Shown: positions 18,112-26,780, counted from the stretch's first letter. The stretch: 64,000 bases of DNA from Chitinophagales bacterium (GCA_017303335.1 JAFLBK010000001.1:563001-627000), one strand, 5' to 3'. The notes: generated from the sequence alone by a model not told the origin. Made by a program: numbers and translations.

Positions 18112-18920
18112 AACAGGGCATTCTCATAGCGCTGTTTTGCTTCTTCGCAGCCGTTTCAGCCAGCGCACAGGAAGACTCTGTTTTCAAATTCATCAAAACG
18201 ATCCGGGGAGAATTTTCCTATTTCAATGTCGATAACCTCGACAATGTCTATCTCGTCAACTACGGAAACCAGCTTAAAAAGATCAAGTCCAATGGCGATT
18301 CGGTGGCCGTATTCAATGATGTGAAACGATTCGGCAACCCCTCGTATGTGGATGTGACCAACCCCTTGAAGATACTGCTCTATTACAGGAATTATTCAAC
18401 CATCGTAGCGCTGGATCGTTTCCTGGCCTTCCGCAATACCATTAACCTGCGCTCCCAGCAGATCTTCCTGGTGAACAGCATTGCGCTTTCCTACGATAAT
18501 AATATCTGGCTTTTTGACGAGGAAGATTTCAAACTGAAAAAGATCGATGAACAGGGAAAGCTGCTCCAGGAAACGGTAGGCTGGCGTCTTTTATTTGACA
18601 GCATGCCTTCGCCCACCCGCATCATCGACCGCGACAATTTCGTTTATGTGTACGACCCCGAAAAAGGATTCTACATCTTCGATTATTACGGTACGTTTAA
18701 AAACCGCCTCGCATTCCTGCACTGGAATAATGTGGAAGTATCCGGGCAGACAATCTATGGGTTCGCCGACGGAAAGCTTTTCAGTTACGCGTTGAATTCG
18801 CTGCAACTGAAAGAATACAAGCTTCCCGCTTTTTTCGGAAGTTACCAGGCCATCAAGGCCATGAACCGGAAGATCTATTTGCTGAAAGAAGGCGGAATCG
18901 ATGTATACGAGATCCGCTGA
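18108..18920 (+). CDS. Exported protein, probably beta-propeller-like, function unknown
   Basis: The 270-residue protein starts with a signal peptide (MKQGILIALFCFFAAVSASAQ). The rest alternates short strands with Asp/Asn turns (FNVDNLDNVYLVN, SYDNNIWLFDEEDFKLKKID, DRDNFVYVYDPEKGFYIFD), a spacing of about 40-45 residues that suggests NHL/6-bladed propeller-like repeats. I do not recognise a named family. Overlap with the lpxH stop codon (ATGA) indicates translational coupling, hinting at an envelope role. It ends 2 bp from the convergent thioredoxin-like gene. Confidence 0.75.
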   Translation: MKQGILIALFCFFAAVSASAQEDSVFKFIKTIRGEFSYFNVDNLDNVYLVNYGNQLKKIKSNGDSVAVFNDVKRFGNPSYVDVTNPLKILLYYRNYSTIVALDRFLAFRNTINLRSQQIFLVNSIALSYDNNIWLFDEEDFKLKKIDEQGKLLQETVGWRLLFDSMPSPTRIIDRDNFVYVYDPEKGFYIFDYYGTFKNRLAFLHWNNVEVSGQTIYGFADGKLFSYALNSLQLKEYKLPAFFGSYQAIKAMNRKIYLLKEGGIDVYEIR

Positions 18921-18922
18921 GA

Positions 18923-19441
18923 TCACTGGTTGATCAGGTCCACCAGTTCCTTATCCCACTTCCCCGTTTTTCCATACTCCACCACCCGGCCGATTTCTTT
19001 TCCATTTTTCATAACAATGATGGTAGGCACGAGGTTCACCTGGAAAGCGTCGCAAATATTACCCAGGGTCTTTTTATCGCGGTTTACCGCGAAGAAGGTA
19101 ACGGCTTCATCCGGCACACCGCTCTTCTCCTGTATCTTGAAGAATTTGGGAAGAATAAACTGGGTGTCTTCGCACCAGGTGCCGCCGAACACCACGAACT
19201 GCAGTTTCCCTTTCGAACGTTCGAACGCATTGAGCGTTGCCGTGTCGGGTGAATAATAACTTTGGCTGCTGTTGTACCATTTGGAAAAAGCCGTATCGTT
19301 CTGCACCACATATTTATTCACGATACCGCGGAAATAGTGTTGCTCAGGATGCTTTTCATCCTTGGTTATTTCGTACTGCGCCTGCCCGTATCCGTGTATG
19401 GCAACGGAGCTGGCAATGAGAAGCGTGATCAGGAATCGCAT
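18923..19441 (-). CDS. Secreted thioredoxin-fold protein with a single-cysteine CEDT active site
   Basis: The 172-residue protein has a signal peptide (MRFLITLLIASSVAIHGYGQ) and a thioredoxin-like domain from about residue 75. The active-site position reads GGTWCEDTQ, keeping the Trp and first Cys, with Thr where a second Cys would be. The cis-Pro segment is LVPTIIVMKNGKEIGR. With only one active-site cysteine it could act as a monothiol reductase or isomerase, or bind a partner by a mixed disulfide, rather than as a classical dithiol oxidoreductase. A further Cys (NICDAF) is present. Confidence 0.82.
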   Translation of the reverse strand: MRFLITLLIASSVAIHGYGQAQYEITKDEKHPEQHYFRGIVNKYVVQNDTAFSKWYNSSQSYYSPDTATLNAFERSKGKLQFVVFGGTWCEDTQFILPKFFKIQEKSGVPDEAVTFFAVNRDKKTLGNICDAFQVNLVPTIIVMKNGKEIGRVVEYGKTGKWDKELVDLINQ

Positions 19442-19511
19442 GGAAAAAATTTGTGTGTGCTAAAGTAGTCGTGATCGCTGCGCAACAAAAATCAATTTTG
19501 TTAAGGGGTGG

Positions 19512-20039
19512 TTATAGGCCCGCCTTGAGTTCGTGCAGGAAGCCCTTCAGCTTCTTCAGCGATTCGATCAGGGCGAATTTCTCTTCGGCCCGTTTATTTT
19601 GTTTCAGGAACTCCCGGGCACCTTCCATGGTGTACTTGCGTTCCCGCAGCAGGTGAAAGATCAGTTTGAGGTTCTTGATATCTTCCGGGCGGAAAAGTCG
19701 ATCGCCCTTTCCGTTCTTGCGGGGTTTCAGGATTTCGAATTCATTCTCCCAAAGACGGATCAGCGATTGGTTCACCTTAAACATATCGGCTACCGAACCA
19801 ATGCTGTAATAACTTTTCTGGAACAGGATCTCGTCTTCCGGAATTTCAATCAGGTCGGTACCTGCATTCATTTCTTTCAGGCGCATCCGTCCCCGGTTTG
19901 TTTTCCGGTTGTCGGCGGGGCGTGCTTTCACTTTTTCCGGCTGCGGTTTCGTAACAACAACCTGTTTGGGTTTTGCAACCGGCTTCTCCTCCTGTACCGG
20001 GGCGGTGTCGAAATCGAATGATATCTGGTGCAGTGGCAT
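19512..20039 (-). CDS. MerR-family transcriptional regulator
   Basis: The 175-residue protein has a basic, low-complexity N-terminal tail (about residues 1-75). A MerR-type winged helix follows at about 78-145: YYSIGSVADMFKVNQSLIRLWENEF is the DNA-binding helix-turn-helix, and GDRLFRPEDIKNLKLI is the wing. A short C-terminal coiled helix probably dimerises. There is no effector-binding domain or cysteine cluster, so the signal is unknown. Bacteroidota commonly have such short MerR proteins; the long N-terminal tail preceding the HTH is notable. Confidence 0.9.
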   Translation of the reverse strand: MPLHQISFDFDTAPVQEEKPVAKPKQVVVTKPQPEKVKARPADNRKTNRGRMRLKEMNAGTDLIEIPEDEILFQKSYYSIGSVADMFKVNQSLIRLWENEFEILKPRKNGKGDRLFRPEDIKNLKLIFHLLRERKYTMEGAREFLKQNKRAEEKFALIESLKKLKGFLHELKAGL

Positions 20040-20226
20040 ATATAAAGTTAGTTAAAACTTCCCGAAGTGGGGTAATTCCACAAAAGACGTTGTGCCTGAA
20101 ACCAATTCCTGGTAGCAAAGCCTCATTATAACCTTGTGATTTTCTGGACAAAACCGGGTCTAGTTCCTGCTTCTCCCGTTTAGCTTTTTCTTCACTTTGT
20201 GTATTCTTTATTTAAACCCGTCAAAA

Positions 20227-21582
20227 ATGAAATCCCTCATTCCCCGTCTTATTACTGCAATAGTATTGTTCACATTTCCCGCGTGTCAAAAGACCGAACA
20301 GGCTCTTCAGTCCATCCCGAATGTTGCGGCCCTGAACATAAGAGACCAGGTTGCCTATATTGACAGGCACTTAAGGGCCATCACCGAAGAACTCGCCATT
20401 TTATGCAGCGAAAAAGAATTTGTTTCCTTTGTTCATACCGAGGTTAAAAAGAAATTTGATGGAGAGTATGAAGTGCTTATCAACGACCTGAAGAAAAACA
20501 GCCGCTGGAGCGGCAAGCTTGGTTCTCCGAAAATGAGCAATGCGCTAAACGCGTTTAAAAATATTGATGGAAACAATTACTATCCGCAGGTTTACATACC
20601 CATGTTTCAGCATGAAGAGGATATGAAAGAGGATAAAGATTATTCCTTGCCACAGGGGCTGGGCGAACAGATAATCTATATTTACTACAATGGGGCCGCT
20701 GAAATTGACACGGCTACAAATACGGCGGAAAGCTACCCGGGGTATATCCTGAACAGCAATAACCAGATCGAATACTGGGGCATGGTGAATGAGGCGTATG
20801 CCAATGAAAATGAAGTCTGGATAATTTCCACAAATGAATCCGTGAATAACAATGGATACATATGCCCGGATCCGTTTATTCCGGAAAGCTGTAACCCGAA
20901 CCCGCCCGACAATCCTCCTGGCGGAGGCTGTACAGGCCCGGATTGTGATCCCAACGAATACCCCGCTTCAGCTACACCCATTCATCCGGATATGGGGTTG
21001 CACAATCCGGTAAGCTTTAAAATTGAGTACATGACGATCAAAGATCACAAAGAGTCCTGGCTGGCGGGCGCCTCCGAAATAGCGATCCGGGCAAAACTAA
21101 ATTGCCACAACAACCTGGAACTTGGTAACCCGAGGCCGGCACCAAGCATTCAGTATAAATCCGATCAATACAGCAACTACATCGGAAACAAAATATACAA
21201 GTTTAAGCGAAAAGACATCCGGAATCAAAACAGTAAATTGGTAAATTATACCCTGCAGAGCAATTGGCCTTCCCAATTCTATCTTTCCGATCCGGTTTAT
21301 TTTGATTACGTGATATTTGAAAGAGATATCTGGCCGGCTACCTTAAATAAGCCGAAAAGAACCGGCAGAAAGGATTTATTTCATCCGCCGTATACAGACC
21401 AGTTTTCGGATGCGTGGGAACAAGGTTACCGTTCACAAAAAAAGACAGGAACCACCTGGAATTATCCGTACGTAACGGGCGATTTTGTCAACAACATCCT
21501 GCTTGCAGCTTCTCAACATAAATTCTATGCGACCGGGTATGTGAACAATGAGTACATAACCTTTAATACCGTGGGCAACTAA
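20227..21582 (+). CDS. Lipoprotein of unknown function
   Basis: The frame begins at 20197, but the ATG at 20227 (451 residues) gives a proper lipoprotein signal, MKSLIPRLITAIVLFTFPAC, with lipidation expected on the Cys at residue 20. Residues 20-215 are mixed alpha/beta. A Pro/Gly/Cys-rich linker follows (PNPPDNPPGGGC, with four Cys in about 30 residues), and then a C-terminal domain of about 200 residues rich in Tyr and Asn. I do not recognise the family. The next gene, a small exported protein, follows in the same direction and may function with it at the outer membrane. Confidence 0.65.
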   Translation: MKSLIPRLITAIVLFTFPACQKTEQALQSIPNVAALNIRDQVAYIDRHLRAITEELAILCSEKEFVSFVHTEVKKKFDGEYEVLINDLKKNSRWSGKLGSPKMSNALNAFKNIDGNNYYPQVYIPMFQHEEDMKEDKDYSLPQGLGEQIIYIYYNGAAEIDTATNTAESYPGYILNSNNQIEYWGMVNEAYANENEVWIISTNESVNNNGYICPDPFIPESCNPNPPDNPPGGGCTGPDCDPNEYPASATPIHPDMGLHNPVSFKIEYMTIKDHKESWLAGASEIAIRAKLNCHNNLELGNPRPAPSIQYKSDQYSNYIGNKIYKFKRKDIRNQNSKLVNYTLQSNWPSQFYLSDPVYFDYVIFERDIWPATLNKPKRTGRKDLFHPPYTDQFSDAWEQGYRSQKKTGTTWNYPYVTGDFVNNILLAASQHKFYATGYVNNEYITFNTVGN

Positions 21583-21647
21583 AACGCTATCCATAGGTGT
21601 TTTCGGAAAAGAAGCAATATCTTTAATTTATACGTCCAGCATATAAA

Positions 21648-22322
21648 ATGCTTAAACAGGTCATCATTATTTTGTTTTTTTCTGCAATCGCATTACTGAC
21701 AAATGCGCAGTTAAAAACACTCCCGGGTGTTAATTTCGGGATCGCCTACCGGCCCGAACTCTTTGAACTGACAAATTATTACACCAGGGGCGGACCCAAT
21801 AAAGGTTATCACTTTGCAGGGCTTAGCTACCTCAATAAACCCCTGCTTGTTTTCGAGATAAACCAACGGCTGAACAACGAAAGATGGAGCTTTCAGCTTT
21901 CAAATTATTTCAGTTACAATTACCTGGTAACGATCCTGGATTCCTTGAATCGCCCCGTTGAAGATCTCAACAGTTTTAAATACGATGTTTTCGTGGATGT
22001 TTCTTACCGGGCAGGATTCAGAAAATTCAAGCATTCCTTTATACACATATCGGCCGGATTCGGAAGGATGAACATGAGTAAGAAATTTGATTATGATTTT
22101 CCAACCGGCGAGAGAGATACGAACGGTAACAGGATTTTTGAACGACGATCGACAAGTTTACCCTTTTGGGCCCCGCGATTATCAATAGGCTTTTCGTACA
22201 GGAACCTCATGGCTTTTGTCACCGCCCACGGTACACCCGATGAAGACCTTAATCCCAATCCTTCACTATGGGTTGAGTACAGGATATTGTACAACATTCA
22301 ATTGAAAAAAAGGAGCAGGTAG
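21648..22322 (+). CDS. Probable outer-membrane beta-barrel protein, unknown function
   Basis: The 224-residue protein has a signal peptide (MLKQVIIILFFSAIALLTNAQ). Its alternating aromatic/hydrophobic strands (SFQLSNYFSYNYLV, FDVSYRAGF-like segments, PRLSIGFSYRN) and final strand WVEYRILYNIQLKK ending in basic residues suggest a small 8-strand outer-membrane barrel. No named family is recognised. It follows the unknown lipoprotein by 65 bp. Its stop codon abuts the stop of the convergent M23 gene with no gap. Confidence 0.6.
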   Translation: MLKQVIIILFFSAIALLTNAQLKTLPGVNFGIAYRPELFELTNYYTRGGPNKGYHFAGLSYLNKPLLVFEINQRLNNERWSFQLSNYFSYNYLVTILDSLNRPVEDLNSFKYDVFVDVSYRAGFRKFKHSFIHISAGFGRMNMSKKFDYDFPTGERDTNGNRIFERRSTSLPFWAPRLSIGFSYRNLMAFVTAHGTPDEDLNPNPSLWVEYRILYNIQLKKRSR

Positions 22323-23291
22323 TTAATCAAAACTTTTGGCACTTCCCGTGGAAGCGATCTTCAACACCTGGTTATACTGTTCCGCGTTCAGGTCGTTGAA
22401 GAAAAAGTAAACGGGGTCTACCGGGTTTCCATTCACGTGTACTTCATAATGGCAATGCGGACCCGTACTGGCGCCCGTACTGCCCACCCAGCCAATCACC
22501 TCTCCCCGCTTCACCCGCTGGCCCTTCCGCACTTTCATACGCACCATGTGCAGGTACCTGGTCTCGTATCCATACCCATGATTGATGCCCACCTCGTTAC
22601 CACCGCCCGTATTGAATTCGGCCATGGTAACCACCCCATCACCGGTAGCGTAGATGGGGGTTCCCTGGGGAGCTGTGAAATCGAGGCCGGCGTGCATTTT
22701 CGCTATGCCATAGATCGGGTGTACACGCATGCCGAAACCACTGGCGATACGGTTAAGTTCTTTATTGCTCACCGGTTGAATGGCGGGAATGCTGGCCAGT
22801 TTCGCTTCCTGGTTATTGATCAGTTTTTCGATCGCCTTATAACTTTCCTGCTGGTAAGCGATCCGGGAGGCGATATTATTAAGCGATTTGGCGATCTCCT
22901 TACCCAGGTCTTCCTGGTCGAGGTTCAGTTTGGCAATATCCTTTTTCTTTTCGATGAGTTTGGCCCGGGCACTGTCGGGCAGGGGGTTGGCTTCAAAAAT
23001 AGAGCGGTATACCTCGTTATCCCTTTTTTCCAGTTCGGCCATCTGCTGCTGCAGCAATTTGGTTTTTTCCTCCAGCGTCTTGTAATTATCCCGGATCATT
23101 TCGTACCGCAGCTGCGATTCCTTATCAGCGGCTTTGGGAAAGAACCGGGTATAGGCCCAGATGATGAGGGCGGAAGAAACAAGCGCCGCCGATATGAACC
23201 CGAAAGCCCGCAGCAATTTCACCCGCAAAGGGGTAACCAGCTTCTCATACCGGAGTGTATGGGTGTTGTAGTAATACTTTATTTTTTTCAT
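22323..23291 (-). CDS. Membrane-anchored M23-family peptidase (murein hydrolase activator-like)
   Basis: The frame is open to 23438, but the ATG at 23291 gives a conventional N-terminus (MKKIKYYYNTHTLRYEKL, then a membrane segment around residues 32-52), so 322 residues are annotated. A coiled coil follows at about 60-170, then a complete LytM domain. The domain has HAGLDFTAPQGTPIYA with the first zinc ligands, YLHM, and GPHCHYEV with the HxH pair. Membrane anchor, coiled coil and LytM together resemble EnvC/NlpD-like or MepM-like division proteins of Bacteroidota. It shares a divergent promoter region with alaS. Confidence 0.92.
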   Translation of the reverse strand: MKKIKYYYNTHTLRYEKLVTPLRVKLLRAFGFISAALVSSALIIWAYTRFFPKAADKESQLRYEMIRDNYKTLEEKTKLLQQQMAELEKRDNEVYRSIFEANPLPDSARAKLIEKKKDIAKLNLDQEDLGKEIAKSLNNIASRIAYQQESYKAIEKLINNQEAKLASIPAIQPVSNKELNRIASGFGMRVHPIYGIAKMHAGLDFTAPQGTPIYATGDGVVTMAEFNTGGGNEVGINHGYGYETRYLHMVRMKVRKGQRVKRGEVIGWVGSTGASTGPHCHYEVHVNGNPVDPVYFFFNDLNAEQYNQVLKIASTGSAKSFD

Positions 23292-23365
23292 GCTGCTTTG
23301 GCGTCGTCCCTCAGAATATTGAATCGGCTGGGGGCCGTTTTCCTTGCGGCTTGGCCCCGTTTTAT

Positions 23366-23373
23366 TACCTTTG
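23366..23373 (+). promoter_or_regulatory. Bacteroidota -7 box for alaS
   Basis: TACCTTTG matches TAnnTTTG exactly. A TTG lies 19 bp upstream (23344-23346), a plausible -33 element. The leader to the alaS ATG would be about 65 nt. Confidence 0.5.
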
Positions 23374-23394
23374 CCCACGCTGAACAAAAGCGTA

Positions 23395-23402
23395 CAAATA
23401 TA
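23395..23402 (-). promoter_or_regulatory. Bacteroidota -7 box for the M23 gene
   Basis: The minus strand reads TATATTTG, an exact TAnnTTTG match about 104 bp before the M23 ATG at 23291. It lies face to face with the alaS -7 box. Confidence 0.45.
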
Positions 23403-23445
23403 GCTGCATAAATCGCAAAAATCAACCCATATAAACAATTGGCAT

Positions 23446-26088
23446 ATGATGACGAGTGCTGAGATAAGGCAACAATTCCTCGACTTTTTTCAATCCAAAG
23501 GACACAGTATTGTGCCTTCCGCCCCGATCGTGGTAAAGAACGACCCTACGCTGCTGTTCACCAATGCGGGCATGAACCAGTTCAAGGATTATTTTCTTGG
23601 CAATAAACAGGCTCCCTGGAAACGGGTGGCCGATACACAGAAATGCCTTCGGGTAAGCGGCAAACACAACGACCTGGAAGAAGTTGGGGTGGATACTTAT
23701 CACCATACCATGTTCGAAATGCTGGGCAACTGGAGTTTTGGCGATTATTTCAAGAACGAAGCCATTGAATGGAGTTGGGAACTGCTTACGGAAGTATATA
23801 AGATCCCGAAAGACCGCCTCTATGCCACCGTGTTTGAAGGCGATGCCAAGGAGAATCTCCCGGCCTCTTCGATTGCCCTGGCCAAATGGAAAAAATTATT
23901 ACCGGAAGATCACATTGTATACGGCAATAAAAAAGATAATTTCTGGGAGATGGGTGATACCGGCCCCTGCGGCCCCTGTTCCGAGATCCATGTGGATTGC
24001 CGCCCCGATGCAGAAAGAAACCAGATCCCCGGCAGAGACCTCGTGAACAAAGATCATCCCCAGGTGATCGAGATCTGGAACAATGTATTCATCCAGTTCA
24101 ACCGCAAAAAAGACGGTACCCTGGAGCCACTTGCCGCCACACACGTAGATACGGGCATGGGCCTCGAACGTCTTGTTCGGGTACTGCAGGGCAAAACATC
24201 CAATTACGATACGGATATCTTCAGCGGCACTATTGAGGCTACCGGCAAACTGGTCAATAAAACATACAAAGCCGATGACTCAAAAGAAAGCATTGCCTTC
24301 CGGGTGATCGCCGATCATATCCGTGCCATTGCTTTTACCATCGCCGATGGCCAGCTGCCCTCGAATACAGGCGCCGGCTACGTGATACGCCGCATCCTCC
24401 GGAGAGCTGTACGCTATTATTATTCGTACCTCGATTACAAACAGCCCCTGCTGTTCCAGGTACTTCCGGTATTGGCGAAACAATTCGAACATGTTTTCCC
24501 GGAACTGCAAAAGCAGGTCGATTTTGTTGGTAAAGTGATCAAGGAAGAAGAAGAGGCTTTTTTGAGAACCGTGGCGAACGGGCTTTCCATGCTCGAAGAA
24601 GCGAAACAGGATATCTCGGGCGAAGAAGCGTTCAAACTCTACGATACCTTCGGCTTCCCCCTCGATCTTACCAAACTGGTGGCCACCGAAAAAGGATTGA
24701 CCGTTGACGAAAAAGGTTTCGAGATCGAGATGAAAAAGCAAAAAGACCGCTCCCGGGCTGCCACTTCACTGGAAACCGAAGATTGGGTAACCGTCCTGAG
24801 CGAAGCCGAAGGAAGTGCCGGACCGGGTGTTGAGCGGAGTCGAAACACCGGCTTCGTTGGTTACGACTCGCTGGAAACAAGATCAAGGGTTCTCAAATAC
24901 CGTAAAGTGACTGCCAAAGGAAAATCACTTTACCAGATCGTTCTTGACCAAACTCCTTTCTATGCCGAAAGCGGCGGCCAGGTTGGTGACAGCGGGCAAT
25001 TAAAAATTAATAATGAAGAGTTAGCCATTATCGATACCAAAAAAGAGAACGATCTCATCATTCATTTTTCCGAGTCGGTAGCAACCAATATGAGCGGGGA
25101 AGTGATCGCCCGCGTAGATGCGCAACGAAGAAAAGACATCACCATACACCACAGCGTTACCCACCTCATGCACGCAGCCCTTCGACAGGTTCTGGGCACA
25201 CACGTGGCACAGAAAGGCAGCCTGGTGAATGAAGAACACCTGCGGTTCGACTTCAGCCATTTCGCCAAAATGAGCGACGAAGAATTAGCGGCTGTTGAAA
25301 AACAGGTGAATGAAAAGATCCGGGAAAACGTGCCCGTGGTCATCAAAACAATGCCGAAAGACGAAGCCATCGCCCTGGGCGCCATGGCGCTTTTCGGAGA
25401 AAAATACGCCGACCTGGTGCGGGTGGTGATCATGGACCCATCCTATTCCATCGAACTTTGTGGCGGCACGCATGTAGGCCATACCGGCGAGCTGGGCCTG
25501 TTCAAAATTAAAAGCGAGGGCGCTGTAGCCGCCGGCGTACGCCGGGTGGAAGCGGTTTGTGGTGCCGCTGCCGAACGTTACATCCATAGTGCGCTCGCCG
25601 AGATAAGCAGCGTACGCGGTTTCCTGAAGAACCCGGCCGACCTGCAGAAAGCCATCGAGAACCTTCAAGCAGAAAACAATGCATTACAAAAACGTATTGA
25701 AGGACTGGAGGCCCGCCAACTGGTAGGCATCCGCAATGAACTGCTTCGCAAAGACGAGATCATCAACAATGTATCCTTCATCGGGGATATTGTGGAAGTA
25801 TCCAATGCCGACGCTCTCAAGAAACTCTGCTTCGATATCAAGCATCATATTCACGATCACCTGGCCGTACTGTGCAGCAACATCGATGGCAAGGCTTATG
25901 TAGCCATCAGCATTTCGGATACCGTGGTAACAGCCAAAGGTCTGGATGCAGGCAAGATCATCAAGGAGCATGTTGCTCCGCTGATCAAGGGCGGTGGCGG
26001 CGGTCAGAAGAACCTGGCTACAGCCGGCGGACAAAATGTAAGCAACCTGCAGGAAGTGATCGAAAAGATAAAGACGTTATTAGACTAG
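23446..26088 (+). CDS. alaS: Alanine--tRNA ligase
   Basis: AlaS charges tRNA-Ala with alanine and hydrolyses mischarged tRNA. The 880 residues hold the class II catalytic domain at the N-terminus (HSIVPSAPIVVKNDPTLLFTN). The tRNA-recognition region follows, then an editing domain with TPFYAESGGQVGD, the zinc motif HHSVTHLMH and a CGGTH motif, and a C-terminal oligomerisation domain ending GGGGGQKNLATAGG. About 18 extra residues (451-468) between the recognition and editing domains come from an inserted intergenic-type repeat. A second A/T-rich stretch (about 520-530) also looks like repeat-derived sequence. Both keep the frame open. The internal ATGs at 23446 and 23449 are alternative starts. 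Confidence 0.98.
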   Translation: MMTSAEIRQQFLDFFQSKGHSIVPSAPIVVKNDPTLLFTNAGMNQFKDYFLGNKQAPWKRVADTQKCLRVSGKHNDLEEVGVDTYHHTMFEMLGNWSFGDYFKNEAIEWSWELLTEVYKIPKDRLYATVFEGDAKENLPASSIALAKWKKLLPEDHIVYGNKKDNFWEMGDTGPCGPCSEIHVDCRPDAERNQIPGRDLVNKDHPQVIEIWNNVFIQFNRKKDGTLEPLAATHVDTGMGLERLVRVLQGKTSNYDTDIFSGTIEATGKLVNKTYKADDSKESIAFRVIADHIRAIAFTIADGQLPSNTGAGYVIRRILRRAVRYYYSYLDYKQPLLFQVLPVLAKQFEHVFPELQKQVDFVGKVIKEEEEAFLRTVANGLSMLEEAKQDISGEEAFKLYDTFGFPLDLTKLVATEKGLTVDEKGFEIEMKKQKDRSRAATSLETEDWVTVLSEAEGSAGPGVERSRNTGFVGYDSLETRSRVLKYRKVTAKGKSLYQIVLDQTPFYAESGGQVGDSGQLKINNEELAIIDTKKENDLIIHFSESVATNMSGEVIARVDAQRRKDITIHHSVTHLMHAALRQVLGTHVAQKGSLVNEEHLRFDFSHFAKMSDEELAAVEKQVNEKIRENVPVVIKTMPKDEAIALGAMALFGEKYADLVRVVIMDPSYSIELCGGTHVGHTGELGLFKIKSEGAVAAGVRRVEAVCGAAAERYIHSALAEISSVRGFLKNPADLQKAIENLQAENNALQKRIEGLEARQLVGIRNELLRKDEIINNVSFIGDIVEVSNADALKKLCFDIKHHIHDHLAVLCSNIDGKAYVAISISDTVVTAKGLDAGKIIKEHVAPLIKGGGGGQKNLATAGGQNVSNLQEVIEKIKTLLD
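24796..24849 (+). repeat. Palindromic intergenic-type repeat inserted in frame in alaS
   Basis: Two near-identical units (GAGCGAAGCCGAAG and GAGCGGAGTCGAAA, 12 of 14 bases equal) lie about 34 bp apart. The second sits in a hairpin with arms GGTGTT (24826-24831) and AACACC (24844-24849). This is the sequence type I recall as scattered intergenic repeats in Bacteroidota genomes. Here it is read in frame as LSEAEGSAGPGVERSRNT inside alaS, at a point where relatives have only a few residues. Confidence 0.7.
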
Positions 26089-26141
26089 GGAAGGATTGTG
26101 CATCGCTGCACACATAAACAAACCATTGCTCTCCTTGCTTC

Positions 26142-26654
26142 ATGCACATCGTTTTCGAAACGCCCCGGCTCATACTCCGCCGCTTCACCGAAGCGGATGC
26201 GGGTTTGGTGCTGGCACTTAACAGTGATCCGGCTGTACTGAAATACCTCCACGAACCGATCCTTGGGTCGGAAGACCATGCCCGGCAGATCCTCCGGGAT
26301 ATCATACTGCCCCAATACCCCAACAACCTGGGCCGCTGGGCCATGCACCTGAAAGATTCCAACGAATTCCTGGGTTGGTGTGGTTTGAAATATCGCCCCG
26401 AACTGGAACTGATCGACCTTGGCTACCGCCTGCTGCCAAAAGCCTGGGGAAAGGGCTATGCTTCGGAAGCGGCCGGCCATACCCTCACATTCGGATTTCG
26501 CCAGCTGAACCTGCCGGTTATTTCCGCCTGCGCCCATATTGAGAACATCGCTTCCATCCACATTCTCGAAAAAATAGGCATGGAATATACCGGCGAAGGT
26601 ATTGTAGATGAATGCCCTGTGAAGAATTTCGTGAAGAACAATCCCTACACCTGA
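26142..26654 (+). CDS. GNAT-family N-acetyltransferase (RimJ/RimL-like)
   Basis: The 170-residue protein matches the RimJ/RimL branch of GNAT acetyltransferases: ETPRLILRRFTEADA at the N-terminus, WAMHLKDSNEFLGWCGL, then the acetyl-CoA-binding segment LLPKAWGKGYASEAA around residue 103, and a final ENIASIHILEKIGM helix. Members acetylate N-termini of ribosomal proteins or small molecules such as antibiotics; the substrate here cannot be predicted. It follows alaS by 53 bp, possibly as a read-through gene. Confidence 0.9.
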   Translation: MHIVFETPRLILRRFTEADAGLVLALNSDPAVLKYLHEPILGSEDHARQILRDIILPQYPNNLGRWAMHLKDSNEFLGWCGLKYRPELELIDLGYRLLPKAWGKGYASEAAGHTLTFGFRQLNLPVISACAHIENIASIHILEKIGMEYTGEGIVDECPVKNFVKNNPYT

Positions 26655-26737
26655 CCCGGAATCTGTCCGCTACCGGCAAAGAATTGTTAAAGCAATAAAT
26701 TAATCTCCGAAATATTTCGTAATTCCAAAATCCTGCT

Positions 26738-26745
26738 TATTTTTG
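26738..26745 (+). promoter_or_regulatory. Bacteroidota -7 box for the PDZ gene
   Basis: TATTTTTG matches TAnnTTTG exactly, 35 bp before the ATG at 26781. No convincing -33 element is seen. The flanking 126-bp gap holds nothing else recognisable. Confidence 0.5.
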
Positions 26746-26780
26746 ATCTACTAAACATTTCGTACACAAAAAGGAATAGC

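Noticed and set aside
19846..20151. A 101-codon minus-strand ORF overlapping the MerR gene start
   Set aside because: It overlaps the MerR coding region in another frame and has no recognisable motif.
22335..22352. TTTTGGCACTTCCCGTGG as a sigma-54 promoter
   Set aside because: The -24 part fits, but the required TTGC at -12 is GTGG, and it lies inside the 3' end of the M23 coding region.
25184..25206. CCCTTCGACAGGTTCTGGGC in alaS as another copy of an intergenic repeat
   Set aside because: It encodes ALRQVLGTH, which is conserved in AlaS from distant bacteria such as E. coli, so the DNA likeness is coincidental.
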